Positions 31,336 to 39,051 of a DNA stretch of 64,000 nucleotides are shown here, piece by piece (position 1 is the first letter of the stretch; each line of letters opens with the position of its first letter). Position numbers and translations under genes: made by a program. Origin of the DNA: Bacteroidales bacterium (lineage in GTDB: Bacteria; Bacteroidota; Bacteroidia; Bacteroidales; UBA932); the NCBI GenBank assembly GCA_017550525.1, contig JAFZOU010000002.1, positions 55,162 to 119,161 of the forward strand, given 5' to 3'. The notes below the pieces were generated by a model. That model did no database searches. It saw nothing but the letters and a program-made list of their open reading frames with translations, and had not been told where the DNA came from.

Positions 31336-34059
31336 ATGGCATCACAAGACCTACTCCGGAATAAAGTCGCCGAGACCCCGACCATCTACGCCTATGAGCA
31401 CATAGGCTACCCGGCCCACACGGGATGGCTGAAGGTTGGCTATACTACGCGCGATGTTGAGACCCGTGTGCGGGAGCAGAACCTTACCGGTAACATACAA
31501 TACCGGATTGTTCTCAAGCGCCCTGCTATGCGGAAGGACGGCTCATCCTTCACCGATAAGTTAGTTCACCGCATCCTTCGCAAAGACCACATCCGCAATC
31601 CGGAGGGCGAATGGTTTGTATGCGACATCAAGAAAGTTGAGCAGGCTATCGCTACCGCTGTCGCAGGGAAAGACAAGATGATTGACCGCATCTATGATTT
31701 CCCGATGCGTCCAGAGCAGGAGCGTGCCGTTGCCAAGACTTCAGCCTACTTTGATTCTTTTAAGAAAGACCCCACCAACCGTGGTCTCACGCCGCACTTC
31801 CTATGGAATGCCAAGATGCGCTTCGGCAAGACCTTCACTACCTATCAGCTTGCTCTCAAGATGGGGTGGAAGAAGGTGCTGGTCTTGACCTTCAAGCCGG
31901 CGGTAAAGACTGCCTGGGAAGAAGATCTCCTCACCCATAAAGACTTCGAGGGTTGGCAGTTCTGCCAAAAGCAGGAAGACCGCGAGTTCAACTATGTTAA
32001 TGAGCGCAAGCCATTCGTCTGCTTCGCTTCATTCCAGGATGTACTGGGCAAGAATGATGCTGGCGGTATTAAGGCCACTAACAAGTGGATTCAGACTGTA
32101 AACTGGGACTGCATCGTCCTGGACGAATACCACTACGGGGCCTGGGGTAAGAACGCCAAGAACTTCTACGACAAGAAAGACCCGGCACTGAAACGTGCCG
32201 AGGAAGTCGGTGAAATCATCACGGAGGATGCCGATAATGTCCGTGAATTGGAGGCCCGCGAGATGTACGATGAGGGCTTGATGCCTCTACGTACTGGCGC
32301 TTATCTCTATCTGTCGGGGACGCCATTCCGAGCCATCTCAACCGGTGAATTCATCGAGGAGCAGATATACAACTGGACATACTCCGATGAGCAGGCTGCA
32401 AAGGAAGCATGGCAAGGGCCGAAGAACCCTTACGCCCAGCTTCCTAAGATGGTGATGCTCACATACCAGTTACCGGACAGCATCCGTGAGATTGCCGCCC
32501 AGGGAGAGTTCGACGAATTCGACCTGAACGAATTCTTCCGGGCCGAGGATGACTATTTCCTGCACGAGGAATACGTCCAGAAATGGCTGGACCTAATCCG
32601 TGGCGCTTACACCGAGAACATCGTTACGGAACTCAAATTGGGCACAGAAAAGCCGCCTATGCCGTTCTCTGATGCCCGTCTGCTCAGTTACCTGCAGCAC
32701 ACCTATTGGTTCCTCCCGTCTGTTGCCGCTTGTCGGGCTATGGCTAAATTGCTAAAGAAGCGCTGCAACCGCTTCTACGATGAGTATAATGTCATTGTCG
32801 CTGCCGGCAATGAGGCCGGTATGGGTGCCCAGGCCGTAGAGCCAGTGTATAATGCAATGGAAGACCCGCAGCAGACCAAGACAATCACGCTCTCCTGCGG
32901 CAAACTCTCCACTGGCGTCACCGTGAAGCCTTGGACCGGCATTCTGATGCTGCGCAACACCACCTCTCCGGAGACTTATTTCCAAGCAGCATTTCGCGTC
33001 CAGTCTCCCTGGACCACAAAGGATGAATGGGGCGAGGAACTGATTCTCAAGCCATTCTGCTACGTGTTTGATTTCGCCCCTAATCGGGCACTCCGTCAGG
33101 TAGAAGAATACAGTTGCCAACTCAATGTCCACGAGAGCAACCCTGAGAAGAAGGTGGAGCAGTTCATTAAGTTCCTGCCCATCCTGGCCTTTGACGGTTC
33201 TTCCATGAAGGAGATTGACGCTGCCGGCGTGCTTGATATGGCGATGAGCGGCACCACCGCCACGCTCCTTGCCCGTCGCTGGGAGAGCGCCGTGCTGGTC
33301 AATGTGGATAATGCCACTCTCCAGCGCCTGATGAATAATCCAGAGGCTATGAAGGCCCTGATGAACATCGAGGGCTTCCGCAACCTGAATTCCGACATCG
33401 AGACCATCATCAACAAGTCCGAACACGTCAAGAACACAAAGAAAGAGAAAGGCGACAATCTTACCCCGAAACAGAAAAAGGAACTCACCGAGGAGGAGAA
33501 AGAATACAAGAGCAAACGCAAAGAGATCCAAGAGAAACTTATCAAGTTCGCCACCCGTATTCCGGTATTTATGTACCTCACGGACTTCCGCGAATACTGC
33601 CTGAAGGATGTTATTGAGCAGCTGGAGCCGGAACTATTCCGAAAAGTCACTGGCCTCACCCTCAAGGATTTCAGCCTGCTGGTTAGCCTTGGCGTATTCA
33701 ACAGCGAGTTGATGAATGACGCTGTGTATAAGTTCAAGCGCTACGAAGACTCCTCCCTGGAATATACCGGCATTGACAAGCACACGGGCACCGTTGTTGG
33801 CCTCTGGGATACGGTTATTGATAAATCTAAACTGGTTGAACAGACTCAGGAAGAGGCCCCCGAACCAATAGAGGAAGCGGTCGAAGAAGAGCAGGAGCCT
33901 TGGGCGCATCTGGCAGTTGGCGACCACGTAATCCACAAGAGTCTAGGCCCCGGAAAGGTCATGGCCGTTGATGACAAATACATAATCGTTAAATTTTATG
34001 ATAGAGAGTCAAAATTTCTCTATCCCGGCGCATTTGAGAAAGGTTATCTGGTAATCTGA
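31336..34059 (+). CDS. GIY-YIG nuclease fused to SF2 helicase with C-terminal Tudor-like domain (restriction subunit)
   Basis: 907 aa. Residues of about 15-112 resemble the T5orf172 branch of GIY-YIG nucleases: TIYAYEHIG, WLKVGYTTRDVETRVREQ (Tyr and catalytic Arg) and PEGEWFVCD (catalytic Glu). An SF2 helicase core follows: motif I MRFGKT (about 162), motif II VLDEYHYG (about 261), motif III YLSGTPF (about 326), motif V STGVTV and motif VI QAAFRVQS (about 550). A Lys/Glu-rich stretch lies near 700-735 and an acidic linker near 835-850. The last 50 residues (VGDHVIHKSLGPGKVMAVDD) resemble the small beta-barrel at the C-terminus of UvrD-type helicases. With the two methylase genes this forms a translocating restriction enzyme; the target is unknown. 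Confidence 0.86.
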   Translation: MASQDLLRNKVAETPTIYAYEHIGYPAHTGWLKVGYTTRDVETRVREQNLTGNIQYRIVLKRPAMRKDGSSFTDKLVHRILRKDHIRNPEGEWFVCDIKKVEQAIATAVAGKDKMIDRIYDFPMRPEQERAVAKTSAYFDSFKKDPTNRGLTPHFLWNAKMRFGKTFTTYQLALKMGWKKVLVLTFKPAVKTAWEEDLLTHKDFEGWQFCQKQEDREFNYVNERKPFVCFASFQDVLGKNDAGGIKATNKWIQTVNWDCIVLDEYHYGAWGKNAKNFYDKKDPALKRAEEVGEIITEDADNVRELEAREMYDEGLMPLRTGAYLYLSGTPFRAISTGEFIEEQIYNWTYSDEQAAKEAWQGPKNPYAQLPKMVMLTYQLPDSIREIAAQGEFDEFDLNEFFRAEDDYFLHEEYVQKWLDLIRGAYTENIVTELKLGTEKPPMPFSDARLLSYLQHTYWFLPSVAACRAMAKLLKKRCNRFYDEYNVIVAAGNEAGMGAQAVEPVYNAMEDPQQTKTITLSCGKLSTGVTVKPWTGILMLRNTTSPETYFQAAFRVQSPWTTKDEWGEELILKPFCYVFDFAPNRALRQVEEYSCQLNVHESNPEKKVEQFIKFLPILAFDGSSMKEIDAAGVLDMAMSGTTATLLARRWESAVLVNVDNATLQRLMNNPEAMKALMNIEGFRNLNSDIETIINKSEHVKNTKKEKGDNLTPKQKKELTEEEKEYKSKRKEIQEKLIKFATRIPVFMYLTDFREYCLKDVIEQLEPELFRKVTGLTLKDFSLLVSLGVFNSELMNDAVYKFKRYEDSSLEYTGIDKHTGTVVGLWDTVIDKSKLVEQTQEEAPEPIEEAVEEEQEPWAHLAVGDHVIHKSLGPGKVMAVDDKYIIVKFYDRESKFLYPGAFEKGYLVI

Positions 34060-34087
34060 TTCCCATTGAACGATATGTCTGCCAAGC

Positions 34088-35107
34088 CTACAGCGCCAGG
34101 TCTACCAGGCAGATGGCGGCCATGGCTTCCACGATGACCGGAGTGCGGAGGGCAAAACATACGTCGTGGCGCCCGCCCACTCCGGCTTTTGCTATGCTGG
34201 CGGTGGGTTTGAAGGCCACGCGGAACACAACGGGATTGCCGTTTGTGATGCCGCCGTTCACGCCGCCGGCGTGGTTTGTGACAGGAGGTTGAGGCCGATT
34301 ATGACGCCCGCAGCAGTGGTGCTCCTCGCCTTCCTGGTGCTCACCGTGGCAGCACTCGTGGTCCGGGTCATCCTTATGGCACTTGTGCTCAGGGAAGAGG
34401 TCTATGTGCTCCGATCCGCGCATCCTGGCGGCCTCAAAACCGTCCCCGAACTCTATGCCGCGGACACCCGGAATTGCAAACACGGCGTGGGACAAAACGC
34501 TCTCCACGCTATCCCAGAAGGGTTCTCCAAGGCCAACGGGAAGGCCGTCCACCACGCATTCAACCACTCCGCCAAGGGAATCGCCATCGGCCGCGGCGGC
34601 CTTGAGGGCCTCCGGCCATTTCTCGGCATCCGCGAGCCCGCCGACCTCCTTCAGGGCGGCGTTGAATTTGGCAAAATACATCATCTTTTTGGCAATCACT
34701 CCCGCTGCAACTATGCCCAGGGTGAGCCTGCCGCTGAACTGGCCGCCGCCGCGGGGGTCGTTGTAACCGCCGTACTTGAGATTGGCGGTGAAGTCCGCGT
34801 GACCGGGCCTGGGGTTCTCACGGAAGGCCTCGTAGTCCTCCGGGCGGGTGTTTTGGTTGCGGAATATAATAGTAAGAGGCGCACCCGTAGTATGGCCCTC
34901 ATATACGCCTGAGAGGATTTCAGGGGCATCGGCCTCAATGCGGGGAGTAGTGCCAAGCGCGCCGGCCTTCCTTCTGGAAAGGTCCTCCGTGAAATCTTCC
35001 TCCTTCAGGGGGATTCCCGGTAAAACTCCGTCTACGGTTACGCCCACAACCGGGCCGTGAGACTCTCCAAAGATGCTTACTCTGAATTTATTGCCAAAAG
35101 TATTCAT
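34088..35107 (-). CDS. aroC: Chorismate synthase with a His/Cys-rich insertion
   Basis: 339 aa (usual about 350-360). Converts EPSP to chorismate with FMN. Family signatures: GESHGPVVGVTVDG (residues of about 14-27), RPGHADFTANLKYG, GGGQFSGRLT, GGITNGNPVVFRVAFKPTAS and GRHDVCFALRTPVIVEAMAA. Between GSEHIDLFPE and TNHAGGVNGG, where homologues have a short loop, there are about 30 extra residues (about 236-268) with eight His and five Cys (HKCHKDDPDHECCHG, HHCCGRH), which looks like a metal-binding loop. The segment between FKPTASIAK and GRHD is shortened. Last gene of the leftward aroB-aroDA-aroC operon. Confidence 0.93.
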   Translation of the reverse strand: MNTFGNKFRVSIFGESHGPVVGVTVDGVLPGIPLKEEDFTEDLSRRKAGALGTTPRIEADAPEILSGVYEGHTTGAPLTIIFRNQNTRPEDYEAFRENPRPGHADFTANLKYGGYNDPRGGGQFSGRLTLGIVAAGVIAKKMMYFAKFNAALKEVGGLADAEKWPEALKAAAADGDSLGGVVECVVDGLPVGLGEPFWDSVESVLSHAVFAIPGVRGIEFGDGFEAARMRGSEHIDLFPEHKCHKDDPDHECCHGEHQEGEEHHCCGRHNRPQPPVTNHAGGVNGGITNGNPVVFRVAFKPTASIAKAGVGGRHDVCFALRTPVIVEAMAAICLVDLAL

Positions 35108-35122
35108 ATTTCAAGTGGTTTG

Positions 35123-35164
35123 AGATTCTTCGACTACGCCCTTCGGGTTTCGCTCAGAATGACA
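35123..35164. repeat. REP-like element overlapping the 3' end of the aroD-aroA gene
   Basis: AGATTCTTCGACTACGCCC, TTCGGG, TTTCGCTCAGAATGACA: an imperfect palindrome (ATTCT with AGAAT outside, CCC-TTC-GGG inside). From memory, similar sequences reading GTCATTCTGAGCGAA are dispersed in many bacterial genomes. Its left part lies between the two aro genes and its right part encodes the last residues (SVILSETRRA) and stop of the aroD-aroA protein. Confidence 0.55.
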
Positions 35165-37173
35165 GAGAACATTTCATTGAACTGGGGGAAGGACTTGGAC
35201 ACGCAGTCTACGTCATCTATTTCAACGGGGCTGGAGGCGCCAAGGGAGGCAACGCGGAGTGCCATTACCATACGGTGGTCTCCGTGAGAGCGGAATTTTC
35301 CGCCTTTAAGGAGATTCCCGGAGGCAATCCTCTGGGACAGCCCCATACCCGTAATTGTCATCATATCTTCTTCCACCTCTACCTTAACTCCCATAGCCTC
35401 AAGCATTTCCACTATTGCGGCGGCGCGGTCCGTCTCCTTGTGGCGAAGCCTTTCCACACCAAGAAGAGTGCTCTCTCCGGGGCAGAAGGCTGCAAGGACC
35501 GACACTATAGGGAACAGGTCCGGACAATTGTTAAGGTTGGCCTGGAACGGGCTAAGAGGAGCACGCGCAACGTGAAGGGCTCCGTCTTCCAGCTGGGACA
35601 TTGATGCTCCGGCTTCCATCAGGATGTCCATAATGGAAATATCGGCCTGCAGGGAAGCGGTGTCAAGCCCCGTCACTTCAATGTCTCCGAAAACGGCTCC
35701 CGCAACAAGGAAAGGAGCGGCTCCAGACCAGTCTGCTTCAATGGCAAAAGATGCCGCCTGATATGTCTGAGGGCCTTTTATGCGGAAATTCAGGCCTGTG
35801 CAGAGGCTCCAGTCTTGGGTTTCCAGGAAATCGTCCCCGCCCTCCATCTCAGAGCCTATCCTTATGCCGAATTTCTTAAGGACATCAACCGTTATGAAAA
35901 GGTACGGAATGCTCTTTGGATTGTGGACGTAAAGGACTGATTTTCCGCCCGCTAGAGGCAGCGCAGCCAGAAGACCGGAGATAAGCTGGCTGCCGCCCCT
36001 GCCGGAAACGTCTGCGCGCCCCGGAATAATGGGCCCTGATACGCTCAGGGGCAGATAGCAGTCCGATTTCCTGGCCTCTGTAACAACCTTGTTACTTGAA
36101 GGGGTGCTATCACCCTCCGATGTAACAACTTTGTTACCTTCCGGATAAAGGCGCACTCCGTAAGCCGCCATAATGTCGTGAGCCCCCGTCAGAGGCCGTC
36201 CTAATAGGGTTTTTTCTCCCGTAACGCGTACAGGGCTTGCCGATAAAACAGACAGCAGCGGCACCATAAGCCTTGTGAGGAGCCCGGACTCTCCGGTGTG
36301 GAGTTCCGTAAGTTTCAAAGTGCCCGGTTTTGCCGCAATTCCTTCAATTTCAAGTTCGCTTCCACTAATGCTGACGCGCGCGCCAAGGGCCTTTGCCACG
36401 GAAATGGCGCTCTCGTTGTCTCCACAGGGGGAATAACCGCTGAGATGGGACACACCGTCTGCCAGCGCAGCCGCCACAATGGCCCTCTGCGCAAAGCTCT
36501 TTGAAGACGGCATAGGAAGGGCCGATGCCTTCACAAAGCGGAAGTCTCCGTAGAGCGCTTCCTTGAGGCTGGACCAGGTCCACTGGCCGGGGGCCGTAGC
36601 CTCATTTTCAGAGAGACTGGCGTAAGTAAACGGGGCCCCAAGTTTAAGGGATTCAAGCCTTGAAGAGCGTCCCGCCTCTCCCATACAAAATGCCACAAGT
36701 GAGCCCGGCTCAAATCTGTTGTATAAGGCCGATACAACGCTCCAATCACTCTCAGAGGCCGCCATCACGGCCACTTTCACTATCTCTGCACCAAAGGATT
36801 TTGCTCTTTCAGCGATGGATTCCAGAACAGGAAGCCCGGGAGTTCCGTCAAAATTGTGGTATGAGCGGATGAGTACGGTGCCCCACTGCTGGCAGGCCTG
36901 GCGGATACGCCGGCCAACTGCCGCAGGAGCCTCCATTTCAAGGTCTACGTACTTTGCCCCAGCCTTGATTGCACGCTCCAGAATGTCCGGGGCGCCGGGT
37001 TCTTCTGACATACGGCAGGTGGCAATGAGGGGGACGTCGGACTGGGAGAACAGCTGCTCTATGTCTTCGTCGGAAAGAGCGCAGCGGTCCAGGCGGATTT
37101 CCGCCATCTCAAGGGAAGGCAGAAGCGCCTGAATCTCAGAGAATTCCTTATTCTGTATACTTACGCAGATCAT
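35134..37173 (-). CDS. Bifunctional type I 3-dehydroquinate dehydratase / EPSP synthase (AroD-AroA fusion)
   Basis: 679 aa. Residues 1-210 are a type I dehydroquinase: EIRLDRC, VDLEME, active-site His in RSYHNFDGTP, Schiff-base Lys in AEIVKVAVMA and substrate Arg in GEAGRSSR. Residues of about 215-675 are EPSP synthase: ALPMPSSKSFAQRAIVAAAL, GDNESAI, GESGLLTRLM, SGRGGSQLISGL, NCPDLFPI, LRHKETDRA and GDHRMVMALR. One protein would thus perform steps 3 and 6 of the shikimate pathway; step 4 (AroE) and shikimate kinase are not in the window. A short low-complexity insertion (NKVVT twice, about 348-375) sits in the EPSP part. The start overlaps the aroB end by 26 bp. Confidence 0.92.
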   Translation of the reverse strand: MICVSIQNKEFSEIQALLPSLEMAEIRLDRCALSDEDIEQLFSQSDVPLIATCRMSEEPGAPDILERAIKAGAKYVDLEMEAPAAVGRRIRQACQQWGTVLIRSYHNFDGTPGLPVLESIAERAKSFGAEIVKVAVMAASESDWSVVSALYNRFEPGSLVAFCMGEAGRSSRLESLKLGAPFTYASLSENEATAPGQWTWSSLKEALYGDFRFVKASALPMPSSKSFAQRAIVAAALADGVSHLSGYSPCGDNESAISVAKALGARVSISGSELEIEGIAAKPGTLKLTELHTGESGLLTRLMVPLLSVLSASPVRVTGEKTLLGRPLTGAHDIMAAYGVRLYPEGNKVVTSEGDSTPSSNKVVTEARKSDCYLPLSVSGPIIPGRADVSGRGGSQLISGLLAALPLAGGKSVLYVHNPKSIPYLFITVDVLKKFGIRIGSEMEGGDDFLETQDWSLCTGLNFRIKGPQTYQAASFAIEADWSGAAPFLVAGAVFGDIEVTGLDTASLQADISIMDILMEAGASMSQLEDGALHVARAPLSPFQANLNNCPDLFPIVSVLAAFCPGESTLLGVERLRHKETDRAAAIVEMLEAMGVKVEVEEDMMTITGMGLSQRIASGNLLKGGKFRSHGDHRMVMALRVASLGASSPVEIDDVDCVSKSFPQFNEMFSVILSETRRA

Positions 37174-38158
37174 CTTCTTTCACTGTGGTGATAATTGGCT
37201 GGCCAATGCCTTTGAGAAGGATGAACCGGCCGTCTTTCTTGTCCTTTTTCATTGCGGCGGTTAGTTCATCAATGCCGTAAGGGCACGTGGTCTCCAGCCC
37301 GACCCTTTGGAAATCCTTCTCCAGGCCCGCTGCAAGGCCTTTTTCTGCAATGCCCAGGCCCTCTGAGAGTTTGGCTGCAAGGATAATTCCCATCCCAACA
37401 GCCTCTCCGTGGGCAATTGAGCCGCCGGAGCAGTGCTCAATTGCGTGTCCAAAGGTGTGCCCAAGGTTCAGCACCGCCCTTTCTCCGTGCTCCAGGGGGT
37501 CCCGGCAAACTATATCGGCCTTGATTGATGCCGCCCTGAAGATGAGGTCGTTTTTGTCCTGTCCATCCAGATTATTGGCCGAAAATCCGGATGAAACAGC
37601 CCGGGCGTAGGCATCGGCGTCCCCGATCAGGAAGGTCTTGAGCATTTCAGCCAGGCCGCAGCGGAGTTCTTTTTCCGGCAGCGTTTCCAGCACGGAAGCG
37701 GTCAAAAACGTGAACTCAGGCATGTGGAAGGCCCCCAGCATGTTCTTGTAGCCGTGGAGATTCACCCCGGTTTTGCCGCCGATTGCAGCGTCTACCTGGG
37801 CAAGGAGAGTGGTGGGAATGTTGGCATAGCGGATGCCGCGCTTGTACATACTGGCCGCAAAGCCAGCAATGTCCGTAGTGATGCCGCCGCCAATTGCAAG
37901 GACCAGCGCGCCGCGGGATAAATCGGCCTCAAGGAACTTTTCAGCGAGCTTTACGGCCGTGTCCATTGTCTTGAGTTCCTCGGAGGTGACAATGCCTGTT
38001 ATGCCGCGGACCACCCCGGCGGGAAGGGCTCTGGCAACGCTTGCGGCAACATTTGCCACATTTACGTCGTGCACAATGTAGATTTCCTTCTCTCCGGCAA
38101 GCCTTGCGGATACATCGACCACCTTCTCTCCGCGTACTATGACAACATCCTTATTCAT
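37148..38158 (-). CDS. aroB: 3-dehydroquinate synthase
   Basis: 336 aa, near the usual length. Makes 3-dehydroquinate from DAHP using NAD and a divalent metal. Motifs: LAIGGGITTDIAGFAASMYKRG (NAD and substrate binding), IPTTLLAQVDAAIGGKTGVN, GLAEMLKTFLI, and metal ligands in NLGHTFGHAIEH and AHGEAVGMG. First gene of the operon aroB - aroD-aroA - aroC, which supplies aromatic amino acids. The -7 box ends only 6 bp before the ATG. Confidence 0.96.
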   Translation of the reverse strand: MNKDVVIVRGEKVVDVSARLAGEKEIYIVHDVNVANVAASVARALPAGVVRGITGIVTSEELKTMDTAVKLAEKFLEADLSRGALVLAIGGGITTDIAGFAASMYKRGIRYANIPTTLLAQVDAAIGGKTGVNLHGYKNMLGAFHMPEFTFLTASVLETLPEKELRCGLAEMLKTFLIGDADAYARAVSSGFSANNLDGQDKNDLIFRAASIKADIVCRDPLEHGERAVLNLGHTFGHAIEHCSGGSIAHGEAVGMGIILAAKLSEGLGIAEKGLAAGLEKDFQRVGLETTCPYGIDELTAAMKKDKKDGRFILLKGIGQPIITTVKEDDLRKYTE

Positions 38159-38164
38159 AACTTA

Positions 38165-38172
38165 CAAATATA
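38165..38172 (-). promoter_or_regulatory. Predicted -7 box of the aro operon, almost at the start codon
   Basis: TATATTTG on the minus strand, exact TAnnTTTG, separated from the aroB ATG by six bases (TAAGTT). The transcript would have little or no leader. Confidence 0.5.
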
Positions 38173-38210
38173 GCGAAAAATCGGCAATATCTCCCCTGGC
38201 TGCTTTAGGG

Positions 38211-38624
38211 TCAGGCCGACATAAACACCGAATCCAGGTCTTCCTTAAGGCGGCGGAATCCTGTTTCCATTCTCTGCGACTGAGCGCCGCGGGGTTTTGT
38301 TCCGTGCAGGTATGACCAGAGTTGTTTCTGGTTGATACCTGTCATTTTTTCTACTCCTGATAGAGTAAAGATTCCCTGCTCAATATAGTATTTAAGCAAG
38401 CTTGGCATATCTACCCTATAAGATATCTCAAAGTCTCCATCAAGAAAAGACGGATACTTGAATCCTTCTGCAATGGCCGTTTCCCTATAGAAAGCCATCT
38501 GTTTACGCATATCCTCCTTTGCCGATTCAATGCTGGCTCCAGCTCCTGAAAAAATCTCATTCTTGCAGAAGACGGTATAAGTGCCGTCATTAGCCCTTTC
38601 AATAATTGCTTCAATTGTTGTCAT
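38211..38624 (-). CDS. hicB: HicB-family antitoxin with C-terminal helix-turn-helix
   Basis: 137 aa. Residues 1-60 have the HicB pseudo-RNase-H pattern (MTTIEAIIERANDGTYTVFC, GAGASIESAKEDM). Residues of about 80-120 are an HTH (GVEKMTGINQKQLWSYLHG). It neutralises HicA and represses the operon. The ATG overlaps the hicA stop by 4 bp, so the pair is translationally coupled with toxin first. Confidence 0.88.
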   Translation of the reverse strand: MTTIEAIIERANDGTYTVFCKNEIFSGAGASIESAKEDMRKQMAFYRETAIAEGFKYPSFLDGDFEISYRVDMPSLLKYYIEQGIFTLSGVEKMTGINQKQLWSYLHGTKPRGAQSQRMETGFRRLKEDLDSVFMSA

Positions 38625-38800
38625 ACCAAATGCATTTCTTTTCTGATCTTCTTTTCCAGCCCCTTACCTAATTCTTTTCCCTGATGATAAGGAACCGGGT
38701 AAGTTCTCTGTCCCTTCTTGTAAATCACGTGACTACCGGCCTGCCTTATGGATATCCATCCATTTCTTACAATTAGCCGATGGAATTCGTCATATTTCAT
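38621..38800 (-). CDS. hicA: HicA-family mRNA interferase toxin
   Basis: 59 aa, typical for HicA. ATG 38800, TGA 38621-38623. It has the double-stranded-RNA-binding-like HicA fold pattern: N-terminal helix (YDEFHRLIVRNGW), catalytic His in QAGSHVIYKKG, strand TYPVPYHQGKELGKG and a C-terminal helix. It cleaves mRNA when free of HicB. Promoter with perfect -33/-7 spacing and an inverted repeat directly upstream. Confidence 0.87.
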   Translation of the reverse strand: MKYDEFHRLIVRNGWISIRQAGSHVIYKKGQRTYPVPYHQGKELGKGLEKKIRKEMHLV

Positions 38801-38807
38801 AGGCGCA

Positions 38808-38838
38808 CAAAAATAGTTATTTTTCCATTAAATACAAA
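38808..38838 (-). promoter_or_regulatory. Promoter of hicAB
   Basis: Minus strand TTTG (38835-38838), 19-bp spacer, TATTTTTG (38808-38815). Both elements and the spacing match the Bacteroidota consensus. Confidence 0.72.
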
Positions 38839-38870
38839 TACATAGAATAGAAAATTTACCACTCTATGTA
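38839..38870. promoter_or_regulatory. Candidate HicB operator
   Basis: TACATAGA (38839-38846) and TCTATGTA (38863-38870), perfect 8-bp arms 16 bp apart, abutting the -33 element of hicAB. A fitting site for HicB autoregulation. Confidence 0.5.
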
Positions 38871-38925
38871 ACGGAGCCCTGTCTTTTGGTCTCCTTTACA
38901 AAGGTTGAAAACTTATGCGCGCTGA

Positions 38926-38956
38926 CCAAATTTTGGCAAGGCTTGCCAAGATTTGG
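38926..38956. repeat. 31-bp near-perfect palindrome
   Basis: CCAAATTTTGGCAAG, G, CTTGCCAAGATTTGG, with one mismatch in 15 pairs. It lies between hicAB and the GH16 gene; no T-run follows. Confidence 0.8.
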
Positions 38957-38983
38957 AAATATGAGAAAAAGTGTTATTCGTAA

Positions 38984-39005
38984 GGGTGCACCTGTAAGTG
39001 CACCC
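38984..39005 (-). terminator. Hairpin after the PUL-B operon (possible terminator)
   Basis: GGGTGCAC, 6-nt loop, GTGCACCC, perfect 8-bp stem, about 46 bp past the last GH16 stop. T-rich sequence follows only after about 15 bases on the minus strand, so termination is less certain. Confidence 0.45.
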
Positions 39006-39051
39006 CTAAATAGATAAACAACTGTATGTCAGGGACTTTTGGACCAGCGTC

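Noticed and set aside
32752-33531. 259-codon minus-strand frame opposite the helicase
   Set aside because: Antisense to conserved helicase motifs, with no promoter box and no recognisable domain.
36045-36130. Frameshift or insertion-element scar inside the EPSP synthase part
   Set aside because: The NKVVT duplication keeps the frame and all active-site motifs on both sides are intact, so it is a short in-frame expansion.
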